This document shows, piece by piece, positions 55,300 to 62,417 of a stretch of DNA of 64,000 nt. The stretch spans positions 1 to 64,000 of the forward strand of contig CAYQBG010000012.1 in the NCBI GenBank assembly GCA_964415675.1, given 5' to 3'. Numbering within the stretch: the first letter of the stretch is position 1; every line of letters begins with the position of its first letter. Made by a program: the position numbers and the translations under genes. A model generated the notes under the pieces. That model saw nothing but the letters and a program-made list of their open reading frames with translations. It was not told the DNA's origin and did not search any database. This DNA is from UBA5336 sp964415675 (GTDB lineage: Bacteria > Pseudomonadota > Alphaproteobacteria > Caulobacterales > Hyphomonadaceae).

Positions 55300-55835
55300 C
55301 GGGTCAGAGTCTCGGTGCCCGGCGGATTGCCGAAGGGCACGAATGCGTGCTGATCGCGGGTCTGCGCAAAATGACTGAGCGCCCAGACAACTGTCGGGAA
55401 GGCCAGTTCAGACCACGGAATGTCCTTCCACTCCACAAGTCTGACCTCGGTGCTTTCCGGCCCAGGCGCGATGTCTGAGACCAGGCGGGCGCGGAACATG
55501 ATCTGGACCTGTGAAATGCGCGGCACATCATAAACCGCCAGCAACCGGTCGATCTCGATTGTCGCACACGCTTCCTCTCGGGCTTCGCGCATGGCGCCCT
55601 CGGCAACGCTCTCGCCCTTTTCCTGAAAGCCTGCCGGCAGGGTCCAGTAGCCCTTTCGTGGCTCGATCGCCCTCTTGCAAAGCAGAATCCGACCGTCCGT
55701 GGCGGTCACGACGGCACCCGCCACGATCCGCGGATTCTCGTAATCTATGAATTCGCAATGATTACAGACCCGGCGCGGGCGGTCATCGCCGCTCGGCACC
55801 TTGAAATCAAAATCTGGCACAAGTGTTCTTGTCAT
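55296..55835 (-). CDS. Nudix hydrolase with N-terminal zinc-ribbon-like segment
   Basis: 179 residues. The Nudix box is intact: GFQEKGESVAEGAMREAREEACATI, in parts, fitting GX5EX7REUXEEXGU. It is preceded by a short segment with CNHCEFIDYENP, the two-cysteine remnant seen in NADH pyrophosphatase-like and ADP-ribose pyrophosphatase-like proteins. It would hydrolyse a nucleoside diphosphate linked to another moiety, such as ADP-ribose. The exact substrate is unknown. It ends sharing CTAG with the yciB stop. The start ATG lacks a strong site. Confidence 0.87.
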   Translation of the reverse strand: MTRTLVPDFDFKVPSGDDRPRRVCNHCEFIDYENPRIVAGAVVTATDGRILLCKRAIEPRKGYWTLPAGFQEKGESVAEGAMREAREEACATIEIDRLLAVYDVPRISQVQIMFRARLVSDIAPGPESTEVRLVEWKDIPWSELAFPTVVWALSHFAQTRDQHAFVPFGNPPGTETLTR

Positions 55836-55950
55836 CGGGCTGTCAATCTATCGCGCTATTGGAGAAATGGGTTGATCCGCCTACTGTCAGACTGAGATAG
55901 CGCAAGGGTGGTGCTGCATCAAATGCGGCGAGGGCGGTCGGGAGCAGAAG

Positions 55951-56556
55951 ATGACGGATGCCATTGAGGCAGACGAAGACGGAAATCCGCGCGAAGCGCC
56001 GGAACCTTTCGAGTTGGATATTTCGCCGAGCCACTTGCTCCACAGGGCGCAGCAGATGGCCGCCAACCGGTCCGCCGCAGCCTTGCGCGAAGCGGGAATC
56101 ACACTGCGTCAATTCTCCGTCCTCGCAGCGATAGCGCAGGAGGACGGCGCCAGCCAGTCCAGCCTGGTAAATGCCACCGGGATTGACCGTTCAACTCTCG
56201 CGGACATGGTCTCACGCATGGAGAAGGCGGGGCTGATCGCACGATTCCAGTCGGAAAGCGATGCGCGCGCCAAGGCGGTATCGCTGATGCCTGCGGGGCG
56301 CAAGGCGCTCGACACTGCTGCACCTGCGGTGCGTGAGGCCGATGAGACGTTACTTCAGGGCCTTCCCAAGAACCGTCGCGCCCCTTTTGTCGATCTTCTC
56401 TCGGCCCTGATCGCTCCGAAGCCGGCGAAATCACTCGCAGAAGACGATGCGGACGAGAAGCAAAAACCGAAAGGCAAGAAGAAGGACAAGGAGAAGGTCA
56501 AGTCGAAGCCCAAGGGGAAGAAAAAGGCCGCAAAAAAGAAGAAGGAAAAGGCCTGA
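55951..56556 (+). CDS. MarR-family regulator with lysine-rich C-terminal tail
   Basis: 201 residues. The winged helix-turn-helix is clear: LREAGITLRQFSVLAAIAQED, SSLVNATGIDRSTLADMVSRMEKAGLIARF, in parts (about residues 45-105). The dimerisation helices flank it. Residues ~155-201 are a striking Lys/Glu/Pro tail (KGKKKDKEKVKSKPKGKKK and more), resembling histone H1-like C-termini. The tail would add non-specific DNA binding. GGGAG lies six bases before the ATG. The target operator is not obvious. A bidirectional terminator overlaps its stop, shared with dodecin. Confidence 0.9.
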   Translation: MTDAIEADEDGNPREAPEPFELDISPSHLLHRAQQMAANRSAAALREAGITLRQFSVLAAIAQEDGASQSSLVNATGIDRSTLADMVSRMEKAGLIARFQSESDARAKAVSLMPAGRKALDTAAPAVREADETLLQGLPKNRRAPFVDLLSALIAPKPAKSLAEDDADEKQKPKGKKKDKEKVKSKPKGKKKAAKKKKEKA

Positions 56557-56575
56557 TCGAAAAGAACAGGCCTTT
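56547..56575. terminator. bidirectional intrinsic terminator, marR / dodecin
   Basis: AAAGGCCTG, an 11-base loop, then CAGGCCTTT. The perfect nine-base stem has A-rich and T-rich flanks on both sides, so it can terminate both convergent transcripts. It includes the MarR stop codon. Confidence 0.8.
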
Positions 56576-56592
56576 CCTGATACCTGGCCGGA

Positions 56593-56793
56593 TCAGTCGG
56601 TCAGGATAAAGGTAACCTTCATGTTGACGCGGAATGACGTGATCTTCCCGTCGCTGACGTCGGCCTTGATGTCCTGAACCCAGACACCTTCGACATTCTT
56701 GAGAGTCTTGGAGGCCCTTTCGACACCGCTCCTGATCGCCTCCTCGACGCTGGATCCGGTGGCCGTGATTTCTGTGACACGTGCAACAGTCAT
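56593..56793 (-). CDS. dodecin flavin-binding protein
   Basis: 66 residues, the standard dodecin length. The sequence follows the family: VARVTEITATGSSVEEAIRSGVERASKTLKN, in parts, then VWVQDIKADVSDGKITSFRVNMKVTFIL. Dodecins form dodecamers that store riboflavin, FMN or FAD. The Trp in VWVQ (~38) is the residue that stacks on the isoalloxazine. AAAGGAGAAAACCC directly precedes the ATG. It is divergent from the SnoaL-like gene and converges on marR. Confidence 0.95.
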   Translation of the reverse strand: MTVARVTEITATGSSVEEAIRSGVERASKTLKNVEGVWVQDIKADVSDGKITSFRVNMKVTFILTD

Positions 56794-56936
56794 GGGTTTT
56801 CTCCTTTACTAAAGTGTTGTGCGACCAGTATCGGCCGCTCACGGTTTCAGCCTGCGGGCCACCCGCAAGCCGATATCTCGACAAAATGGCTCGGGCAGGA
56901 CAGGCTGGCCGTCAGCATAACATATGGGAGGAAAAA

Positions 56937-57356
56937 ATGATCCCGATGACGGGTTATTCGCCGAACCTGCAACGCTGGATGGATTACTTCACCAGCCATG
57001 ACCCGGCGCGCCTGCCTGAACTCCTGCATGATGACGTGGTCTTCCGCAGCCCCATCGTGCACACACCTCAAAGGGGCAAGGCTATCACGCTGATGTATCT
57101 CGGCGCGGCCGGTAACACACTCGCCAATGACAATTTCCGCTATACCCGCGTCTTTGATTGCGCGGACCGGGCCGTTCTGGAGTTCGAGAGCGAAATGGAT
57201 GGCGTCCAGGTCAATGGCATCGACATGATCGAGTGGGACGAGGACGGGCTGATCACAGATTTCAAGGTCATGGTCCGCCCGCTCAAGGCCATAGAAACGG
57301 TGCATGCGGCCATGAAGACCATGCTCGAGCAGATGAAAGGCGAGGCGGCAAGGTGA
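56937..57356 (+). CDS. SnoaL/NTF2-like protein
   Basis: 139 residues of the NTF2-like fold. The opening LQRWMDYFTSHDPARLPELLHDDVVFRSPIV, in parts, and the strand around FECEMD-like VLEFESEMDGVQVNGIDMIEWDEDGLITDFKVMVRPLKAIE are typical of SnoaL-like domains, which act as isomerases, dehydratases or binding domains. No catalytic residues are assigned. GGGAGG with a short spacer precedes the ATG at 56937; an upstream frame to 56781 runs over the dodecin start and is rejected. It overlaps the GNAT gene by GTGA. Confidence 0.85.
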   Translation: MIPMTGYSPNLQRWMDYFTSHDPARLPELLHDDVVFRSPIVHTPQRGKAITLMYLGAAGNTLANDNFRYTRVFDCADRAVLEFESEMDGVQVNGIDMIEWDEDGLITDFKVMVRPLKAIETVHAAMKTMLEQMKGEAAR

Positions 57357-57892
57357 GCCAACCTGCCGGGCCGCCGGTCATCGAAACCGAACGCCTCGTG
57401 CTTCGCGGCCATGTCACCAGCGATCTCGATGATTGCGCGGCGATGTGGGATGACTGGCGCGTCACCCGCTATATCGGCTTCAACCGTTCGCGACAGGATA
57501 CATGGTTTACCATGGCGCGCTATCGCGGTTTCTGGCCGATGCTGGGTTATGGCTACTGGATTGCAAGGGATCGCGAGACCGGCGCCTTTGTTGGTGAGGT
57601 CGGGTTTGCCGATTTCCAGCGCGCCCTTGTTCCAGATATTTCCGGCGCCCCGGAGGCAGGATGGGCGCTCGCCTCGCACGCTTTCGGTCGCGGGTTTGGC
57701 CTTGAATGCGTCAGCGCCATTCACCACTGGCTCGACCACGCCTTCCCCGGCCAGCACAGTTACTGCATCATTGATCCGGCCAATGCCCGCTCTATCCAGC
57801 TGGCCGAGAAGGTGGGCTATGAATATCTCCAGGAAGCGATGAGCGGGGACATCAGGGTGCTGCTGTTTCGTCGGCCCGGCTCACACGGCTGA
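57353..57892 (+). CDS. GNAT-family N-acetyltransferase (RimJ-like)
   Basis: 179 residues from a GTG overlapping the previous stop (GTGA). The RimJ/RimL pattern is clear: PVIETERLVLRGHVTSDLDDCAAMWDD, in parts, GYWIARDRETGAFVGEVGF, then WALASHAFGRGFGLECVSAIHHWLD (acetyl-CoA loop) and IDPANARSIQLAEKVGYEYLQEA. It would acetylate a small molecule or protein N-terminus; the substrate is not known. A frame opening further upstream lies over the SnoaL gene and is rejected. It is followed by accA after 46 bases. Confidence 0.88.
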   Translation: MSQPAGPPVIETERLVLRGHVTSDLDDCAAMWDDWRVTRYIGFNRSRQDTWFTMARYRGFWPMLGYGYWIARDRETGAFVGEVGFADFQRALVPDISGAPEAGWALASHAFGRGFGLECVSAIHHWLDHAFPGQHSYCIIDPANARSIQLAEKVGYEYLQEAMSGDIRVLLFRRPGSHG

Positions 57893-57938
57893 CACGAAAC
57901 CTCTTTTCGTCGCGCCAGCGGCACGCTATCAGCAAGCC

Positions 57939-58901
57939 ATGTCCATGACCTATCTCGATTTCGAAAAGCCCATTGCCGAGCTGGAATCCAAGATTGCAGA
58001 GCTCGAAACGGTCGATAGCAGCGAAGACGGCCCGTCAATCGGCGAAGAGCTTGAAAAGCTGCGCGAGAAAGCCTCCCGCCAGCTGAAGGAGACCTATCGC
58101 GACCTGTCGCCCTGGCGGAAGACCCAGGTGGCGCGCCATCCTGACCGACCGCATTTCAGCGCCTATCTCGACTTGTTGTTCGAGGATTTCCAGGAACTCG
58201 CCGGTGACAGGGTCTATGGCAATGACGAGGCGATCATCGGCGGGCTGGCACGGTTCAATGATCGCTCAGTGGTCGTGATGGGGCATGAGAAGGGCCACAC
58301 CACGGAAAGCCGCATCCGCCACAATTTCGGCATGGCGCATCCGGAGGGGTATCGCAAGGCGCAGCGACTGATGGACCTGGCCGCGCGCTTCGGCCTGCCG
58401 GTGATCAGTTTTGTCGACACATCGGGCGCCTATCCGGGCAAGGCGGGCGAGGAACGCGGCCAGGCCGAAGCGATTGCCCGTTCAACTGAGCGCTGTCTCA
58501 CACTGCCGGTGCCGAGCGTTGCGCTGATCATCGGCGAAGGCGGGTCCGGCGGCGCGATCGCCATCGCTGCAGCAAGCCACGTGCTGATGATGGAACACGC
58601 CATCTATTCCGTGATCTCGCCGGAAGGGTGCGCATCCATCCTCTATCGTGACGCCAGCAAGGCCAGGGATGCCGCCGAGGCGATGAAGATCACGGCGCAG
58701 GACCTCAAGCGCATGAAGGTCATTGACGAAATTGTGAAGGAGCCGGTCGGCGGCGCACATCGCGAGCCGGAAAAGGCAATCCTTGCCGCGGGCAAGGCCA
58801 TCGAAAAATCGCTGGCCTCGATTGAGGGACTGAGCGCGATAGAGCTCAAGCGCCAGCGGCGCGAGCGCTATTACCGGATCGGCCGTGAAGGCCTCAATTA
58901 G
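57939..58901 (+). CDS. accA: acetyl-CoA carboxylase carboxyltransferase subunit alpha
   Basis: 320 residues. AccA forms the carboxyltransferase with AccD and makes malonyl-CoA for fatty acid synthesis. The N-terminal helix YLDFEKPIAELESKIAELE, then RHPDRPHFSAYLDLLFEDFQELAGDR in parts, RIRHNFGMAHPEGYRKAQRLM, FVDTSGAYPGKAGEERGQAEAIA and the IGEGGSGGAIAIAAA oxyanion motif are all standard. In-frame ATGs are at 57939 and 57945. No accD is nearby. The length is normal. Confidence 0.97.
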   Translation: MSMTYLDFEKPIAELESKIAELETVDSSEDGPSIGEELEKLREKASRQLKETYRDLSPWRKTQVARHPDRPHFSAYLDLLFEDFQELAGDRVYGNDEAIIGGLARFNDRSVVVMGHEKGHTTESRIRHNFGMAHPEGYRKAQRLMDLAARFGLPVISFVDTSGAYPGKAGEERGQAEAIARSTERCLTLPVPSVALIIGEGGSGGAIAIAAASHVLMMEHAIYSVISPEGCASILYRDASKARDAAEAMKITAQDLKRMKVIDEIVKEPVGGAHREPEKAILAAGKAIEKSLASIEGLSAIELKRQRRERYYRIGREGLN

Positions 58902-59089
58902 GGCAGTTCGCGCGGGCGCCGGACAGAACTCTCATCCAGGCTCAATCAGAATGCCCGGGCGCGGTCTTTGGAACAGCTGTCCGGCTGGGACGACGACCCA
59001 AGATAAACATGGTCTGGCGGACAAATTCCAGCCTCTGGTTGAGCGCAGACTGAATCTGGCCGGTCTGCGCCCTGCCCCGGGAGGTGTTG
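58902..59089. other. gap between accA and the Anbu gene
   Basis: 188 bases between convergent genes. A short minus-strand frame (58942-59178) overlaps the Anbu end but has no recognisable family and poor codon character, so it is not called. No strong hairpin with a T run was found. Confidence 0.35.
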
Positions 59090-59821
59090 TTAAACCGCCA
59101 TCTCGCGCATGACGGCAAATGCGTCGCGCAGCTCCTGCGACCAGCGTTCCGAGAAGGCACGAAAGGTCTGGTCATCATCCTCGATCCGGCGCAGCTGTTC
59201 GAACTGCAACGCGCCGGCGCGCACGACAGCCAGATCGAGAGGCATTCCGACCGTCAGGTTCGAGCGGATGGTGGAGTCCATCGACAGGAGGGCACAGATG
59301 ATCGCGTCCTGGAGGCTCGTTTCGGGTATGATCACCCGGTCGATGATCGGCTTTCCATATTTGTGCTCGCCGATCTGGAAATAGGGACTGTCATCCATCG
59401 CCTCGATGAAGTTGCCTGCTGCATAGACGAGGAAAAGACGCGGTGGACCGCCGCTGCGCTGCCCGCCGACAATGATCGACGCTCCGGATTCGACGCCGCG
59501 CGACGCCAGCCCGTCGGCATATCGCTGCTGGACCAGGCGCATCTTGTCGCCGACAAGCTGGGCCACATCGAACATGCTCTTGACGCTGAACAGGTTCGGG
59601 ATGCTCTGGGGCCGGCGGTCGAGATCTTCGTTGAGTTCGGAGATCACCGCCTGCGTGATGCCGAGATTGCCTGCTGTCATCATCGTGATCACGCGGTCAC
59701 CGGGCATATGCCAGGTGAACAGTTTCTTGACCTTGGAGACGTTATCGACGCCCGCATTGGTGCGCGTGTCGGACAGGAAAACGAGGCCTTCGCGAAGCTT
59801 CAGTGCAACGCAATAGGTCAT
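59090..59821 (-). CDS. Anbu-type proteasome-like peptidase (COG3484)
   Basis: 243 residues of the Anbu (ancestral beta subunit) family, related to HslV and the 20S proteasome. After Met removal the N-terminus is Thr1 in TYCVALKLREGLVFLSD, with Asp17 in SDTRTNAG and Lys32 in SKVKKL; this is the Thr/Asp/Lys catalytic set. The region IPNLFSVKSMFDVAQLVGDKM is family-typical. Anbu is thought to act on peptides made by neighbouring genes and assembles into rings or open helices. The ATG at 59821 has GAGGA upstream and would expose Thr1 by normal processing; a frame reaching 59905 would block it. It follows the alpha-E gene by 58 bases. Confidence 0.93.
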   Translation of the reverse strand: MTYCVALKLREGLVFLSDTRTNAGVDNVSKVKKLFTWHMPGDRVITMMTAGNLGITQAVISELNEDLDRRPQSIPNLFSVKSMFDVAQLVGDKMRLVQQRYADGLASRGVESGASIIVGGQRSGGPPRLFLVYAAGNFIEAMDDSPYFQIGEHKYGKPIIDRVIIPETSLQDAIICALLSMDSTIRSNLTVGMPLDLAVVRAGALQFEQLRRIEDDDQTFRAFSERWSQELRDAFAVMREMAV

Positions 59822-59879
59822 GGGCGTATCCTCGACAGTAGGGACGGCATCAGGAACCGGCTCGCGGGCAGACTGGCAA

Positions 59880-60869
59880 CTATTGCTCGGATTTGTCATC
59901 CGCAAGATCGTCCTGACTTACCACGGGGGCAAAGCCATAGGCCTGTCCCAGAAGGTTCGCAATCTCATAATTCTGTCGGATGATGTCCGTCAGGAATTCA
60001 TGAAGCCCGAACTGCAGGATGTCATCGATAGAGCGGCTCTCAGTCTTGTCCGCGAAGTCCGATATCGCATCATGGCAAAGTGACTTATGCCCGTAGAAAC
60101 TTTCAAGGCTCGACAATGTGACGACGGCTCTGTTGAGATTGAACAGGATGGCACGCGGAAAACGGGGATTGAGAATCAGGAATTCGGCCACTCCCTTGGC
60201 CGATATGTCCGATTTCGTTTCGGCGAAATAGGCGCGCTGGGCCGCAGCGGCCTGGAGAAGCGAGAGCCACTGATAATGGTCTGCGCCGGAGCCGATATCA
60301 GACGCCGAGGGTAAAAGAACATGATACTTCACATCAAGCAGTCTCGCTGTGGAATCGATGCGCTCAATGGCGATGCCCACATTGATGAAGTCATACCCGT
60401 CACCGCGCATCAGTGTCCCTGTGATCGCGCCCTGAATGATAGCGGACTTTTGCTTCACCCAGTCGATGATGTCCGAAAGGCCGCTCCCATCGCCATGCTC
60501 CGGCTTCAGGCTGCGCATTTCAGCCCAGGCTGAATTGAGCGCTTCCCAGACTTCCTGTGTGACAGCAAAGCGAATGGACCGGCTGTTTTCGCGCGCTGTT
60601 ATCAATGTGCTTCTGACGCTGGACGGGTTGGTTGTATCGAAGATGAGACGATGGATCGCCGCGCCGGAGTCGACCCGTCCGAGCGCATCTCCAAACACCT
60701 CATGGGCGCCCGCTGCGATCAGGACGGAAGCCCATTCATTCGAACCCGCATTCGCCTCGCTCGGCAAGGCTGTCATGCGCCGCGCCGCATCAACCAGGCG
60801 CGCAATGTTCTCGGCGCGCTCGACATAACGCCCGATCCAGAAGAGATTCTCGGCAACGCGGCTCAACAT
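59880..60869 (-). CDS. alpha-E domain protein (DUF403)
   Basis: 329 residues, all-helical. The opening MLSRVAENLFWIGRYVERAENIARLVD, in parts, is the alpha-E (DUF403) signature. Later helices carry EALNSAWAEMRS, DIIDWVKQKSAIIQGAITGTLMRGDGYDF and FLILNPRFPRAILFNLNRAV. Conserved acidic and aromatic residues suggest an active site, but no activity is known. In comparative genomics it is found with a circularly permuted ATP-grasp enzyme, a transglutaminase-like protein and Anbu, as here. It starts 22 bases after the ATP-grasp stop, so they are co-transcribed. Confidence 0.93.
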   Translation of the reverse strand: MLSRVAENLFWIGRYVERAENIARLVDAARRMTALPSEANAGSNEWASVLIAAGAHEVFGDALGRVDSGAAIHRLIFDTTNPSSVRSTLITARENSRSIRFAVTQEVWEALNSAWAEMRSLKPEHGDGSGLSDIIDWVKQKSAIIQGAITGTLMRGDGYDFINVGIAIERIDSTARLLDVKYHVLLPSASDIGSGADHYQWLSLLQAAAAQRAYFAETKSDISAKGVAEFLILNPRFPRAILFNLNRAVVTLSSLESFYGHKSLCHDAISDFADKTESRSIDDILQFGLHEFLTDIIRQNYEIANLLGQAYGFAPVVSQDDLADDKSEQ

Positions 60870-60891
60870 GGCAGGAACTCAGTCTCCCGGT

Positions 60892-62316
60892 TCATTGGTT
60901 GAGCACCCATGTGTCCTTGACGCCGCCGCCCTGGCTGGAATTGACCACGAGGGAGTTTGCGCGCATGGCCACACGGGTCAGGCCTCCCGGTGTCAGGCGC
61001 ACTTCCTTCCCAACCAGCGCATAGGGCCTGAAATCCACATGACGCGGCGCGATTCCGCTCTCGACAAGAGTGGGGCAGGTCGACAGCGACAAGGTTGGCT
61101 GGGCGATGAACGCTTTCGGATTGGCACGCACACGGGCGCCATAGTCCTCGATCTCGGCCTTCGTGGCGGTCGGGCCAATCAGCATGCCATACCCACCTGA
61201 CCCGTGGACTTCCTTGAAGACAAGCTCGGCCATGTGATCCATCGCATAGGCGTAGTCGTCCGGATCACTACACTTCCAGGTTGGCACATTCGGGATGAGC
61301 GGCGTCTCGCCGAGATAGAATTCGATGATCTCCGGCATATAGCAATAGATCGCCTTGTCGTCGCAGATGCCGACACCCGGCGCGCTGACCAGCGTCACAC
61401 CTCCGGCAAGGTACGCGTCCATCAGTCCCGGCACACCAAGCGTGGAATCTGGCCGAAACATTTTCGGGTCAAGGAAGCTGTCATCGATACGGCGATAGAT
61501 GACATCCACGCGCTGGGGCCCCATGGTTGTGCGCATGAAGACGCGCTGGTCCTCCACGAAAAGATCCGACCCGGTGACGAGGTCCACGCCCATCTCGTCG
61601 GCAATGAAGGAGTGTTCGTAATAAGCGCTGTTGAAATGGCCCGGGGTCAGCACGACGATGCACGGTGCCCCCTCACAGGCCGGCGGGGCACATTCGTTGA
61701 GGGTGCGGCGCAAAAGGTCTGAATAACCGTCAACGGGCCGGATCTTCCCTGTCCTGAAGAGCTCGGGAAACAGCCGTGTCATGGTTGCCCTGTTTTCAAG
61801 CACATAGGACACACCCGACGGCGTGCGCGCATTATCTTCCAGGACAAGGAACTCATCTGGCCCTGTGCGCACAAGATCCACGCCGACAATGTGCGAATAA
61901 ACGCCCTGAGGCGGCCTGAAACCTTTCATACACGCCAGATAAGCATCGTTCGAGGTGATCATGCTCTGGGGCACAATCCCTTTTCTGAAGATCTCCTGAT
62001 CGTTATACACATCATGAACGAACAGATTGAGCGCGCGTGCGCGCTGCTTTACGCCCGCATCGATTGTCGCCCACTCGCTTGCTGAAAAAACCCTCGGGAT
62101 CAGGTCGAAGGGTATCAGACGTTCCGGGTCACCGCCCTCGCCATAGACCGCGAAAGTTATCCCGATCCGCCTGAAGATTGCTTCAGCTTCCACCTGTCGC
62201 TGGCGCAGGGTTTCCAGATCGATCCCGGCCAGCCAGTCAGCCACATCGCCATAGGCTGCACGCACAGCGCCCCCGCCATTCATCTCGTCGAATAACTGCT
62301 TTGGATCGTCCGTCAT
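60892..62316 (-). CDS. circularly permuted ATP-grasp protein (DUF404/DUF407 type)
   Basis: 474 residues of the circularly permuted ATP-grasp family predicted to ligate amino acids or peptides. Landmarks are the opening DDPKQLFDEM, the N-terminal IGITFAVYGEGGDPERLIPFDLIPRVFSASEW in parts, FLVLEDNARTPSGVSYVLENR, GHFNSAYYEHSF, VDVIYRRIDDSFLDP and the glycine-rich VFKEVHGSGGYGMLIGP loop. The Arg-rich end APRHVDFRPYALVG is also typical. It would activate a carboxylate with ATP and join it to an amine. The ATG at 62316 is preferred over 62352. It heads the unit with alpha-E and Anbu. Confidence 0.93.
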   Translation of the reverse strand: MTDDPKQLFDEMNGGGAVRAAYGDVADWLAGIDLETLRQRQVEAEAIFRRIGITFAVYGEGGDPERLIPFDLIPRVFSASEWATIDAGVKQRARALNLFVHDVYNDQEIFRKGIVPQSMITSNDAYLACMKGFRPPQGVYSHIVGVDLVRTGPDEFLVLEDNARTPSGVSYVLENRATMTRLFPELFRTGKIRPVDGYSDLLRRTLNECAPPACEGAPCIVVLTPGHFNSAYYEHSFIADEMGVDLVTGSDLFVEDQRVFMRTTMGPQRVDVIYRRIDDSFLDPKMFRPDSTLGVPGLMDAYLAGGVTLVSAPGVGICDDKAIYCYMPEIIEFYLGETPLIPNVPTWKCSDPDDYAYAMDHMAELVFKEVHGSGGYGMLIGPTATKAEIEDYGARVRANPKAFIAQPTLSLSTCPTLVESGIAPRHVDFRPYALVGKEVRLTPGGLTRVAMRANSLVVNSSQGGGVKDTWVLNQ

Positions 62317-62417
62317 TTGACCAATAAAGGCCAATCCTTGGGCATGGTCCAATCAGACGAGCTGGTAATGGAGACAATTGGCTTGCCGCCCAAGGTTTGG
62401 GCAGCCAGTGTCCGCCA
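62317..62417. promoter_or_regulatory. divergent promoter region of the Anbu/ATP-grasp/transglutaminase locus
   Basis: 101 bases lie between the divergent starts of the ATP-grasp gene and the transglutaminase gene. Both promoters should lie here. A shared regulator would allow the ligase and transglutaminase arms to be turned on together. No clear -35/-10 pair or palindrome was identified. Confidence 0.4.

Noticed and set aside
58942..59178. Small minus-strand frame after the Anbu gene
   Set aside because: It overlaps the Anbu coding end, lacks a ribosome binding site and has unnatural composition.
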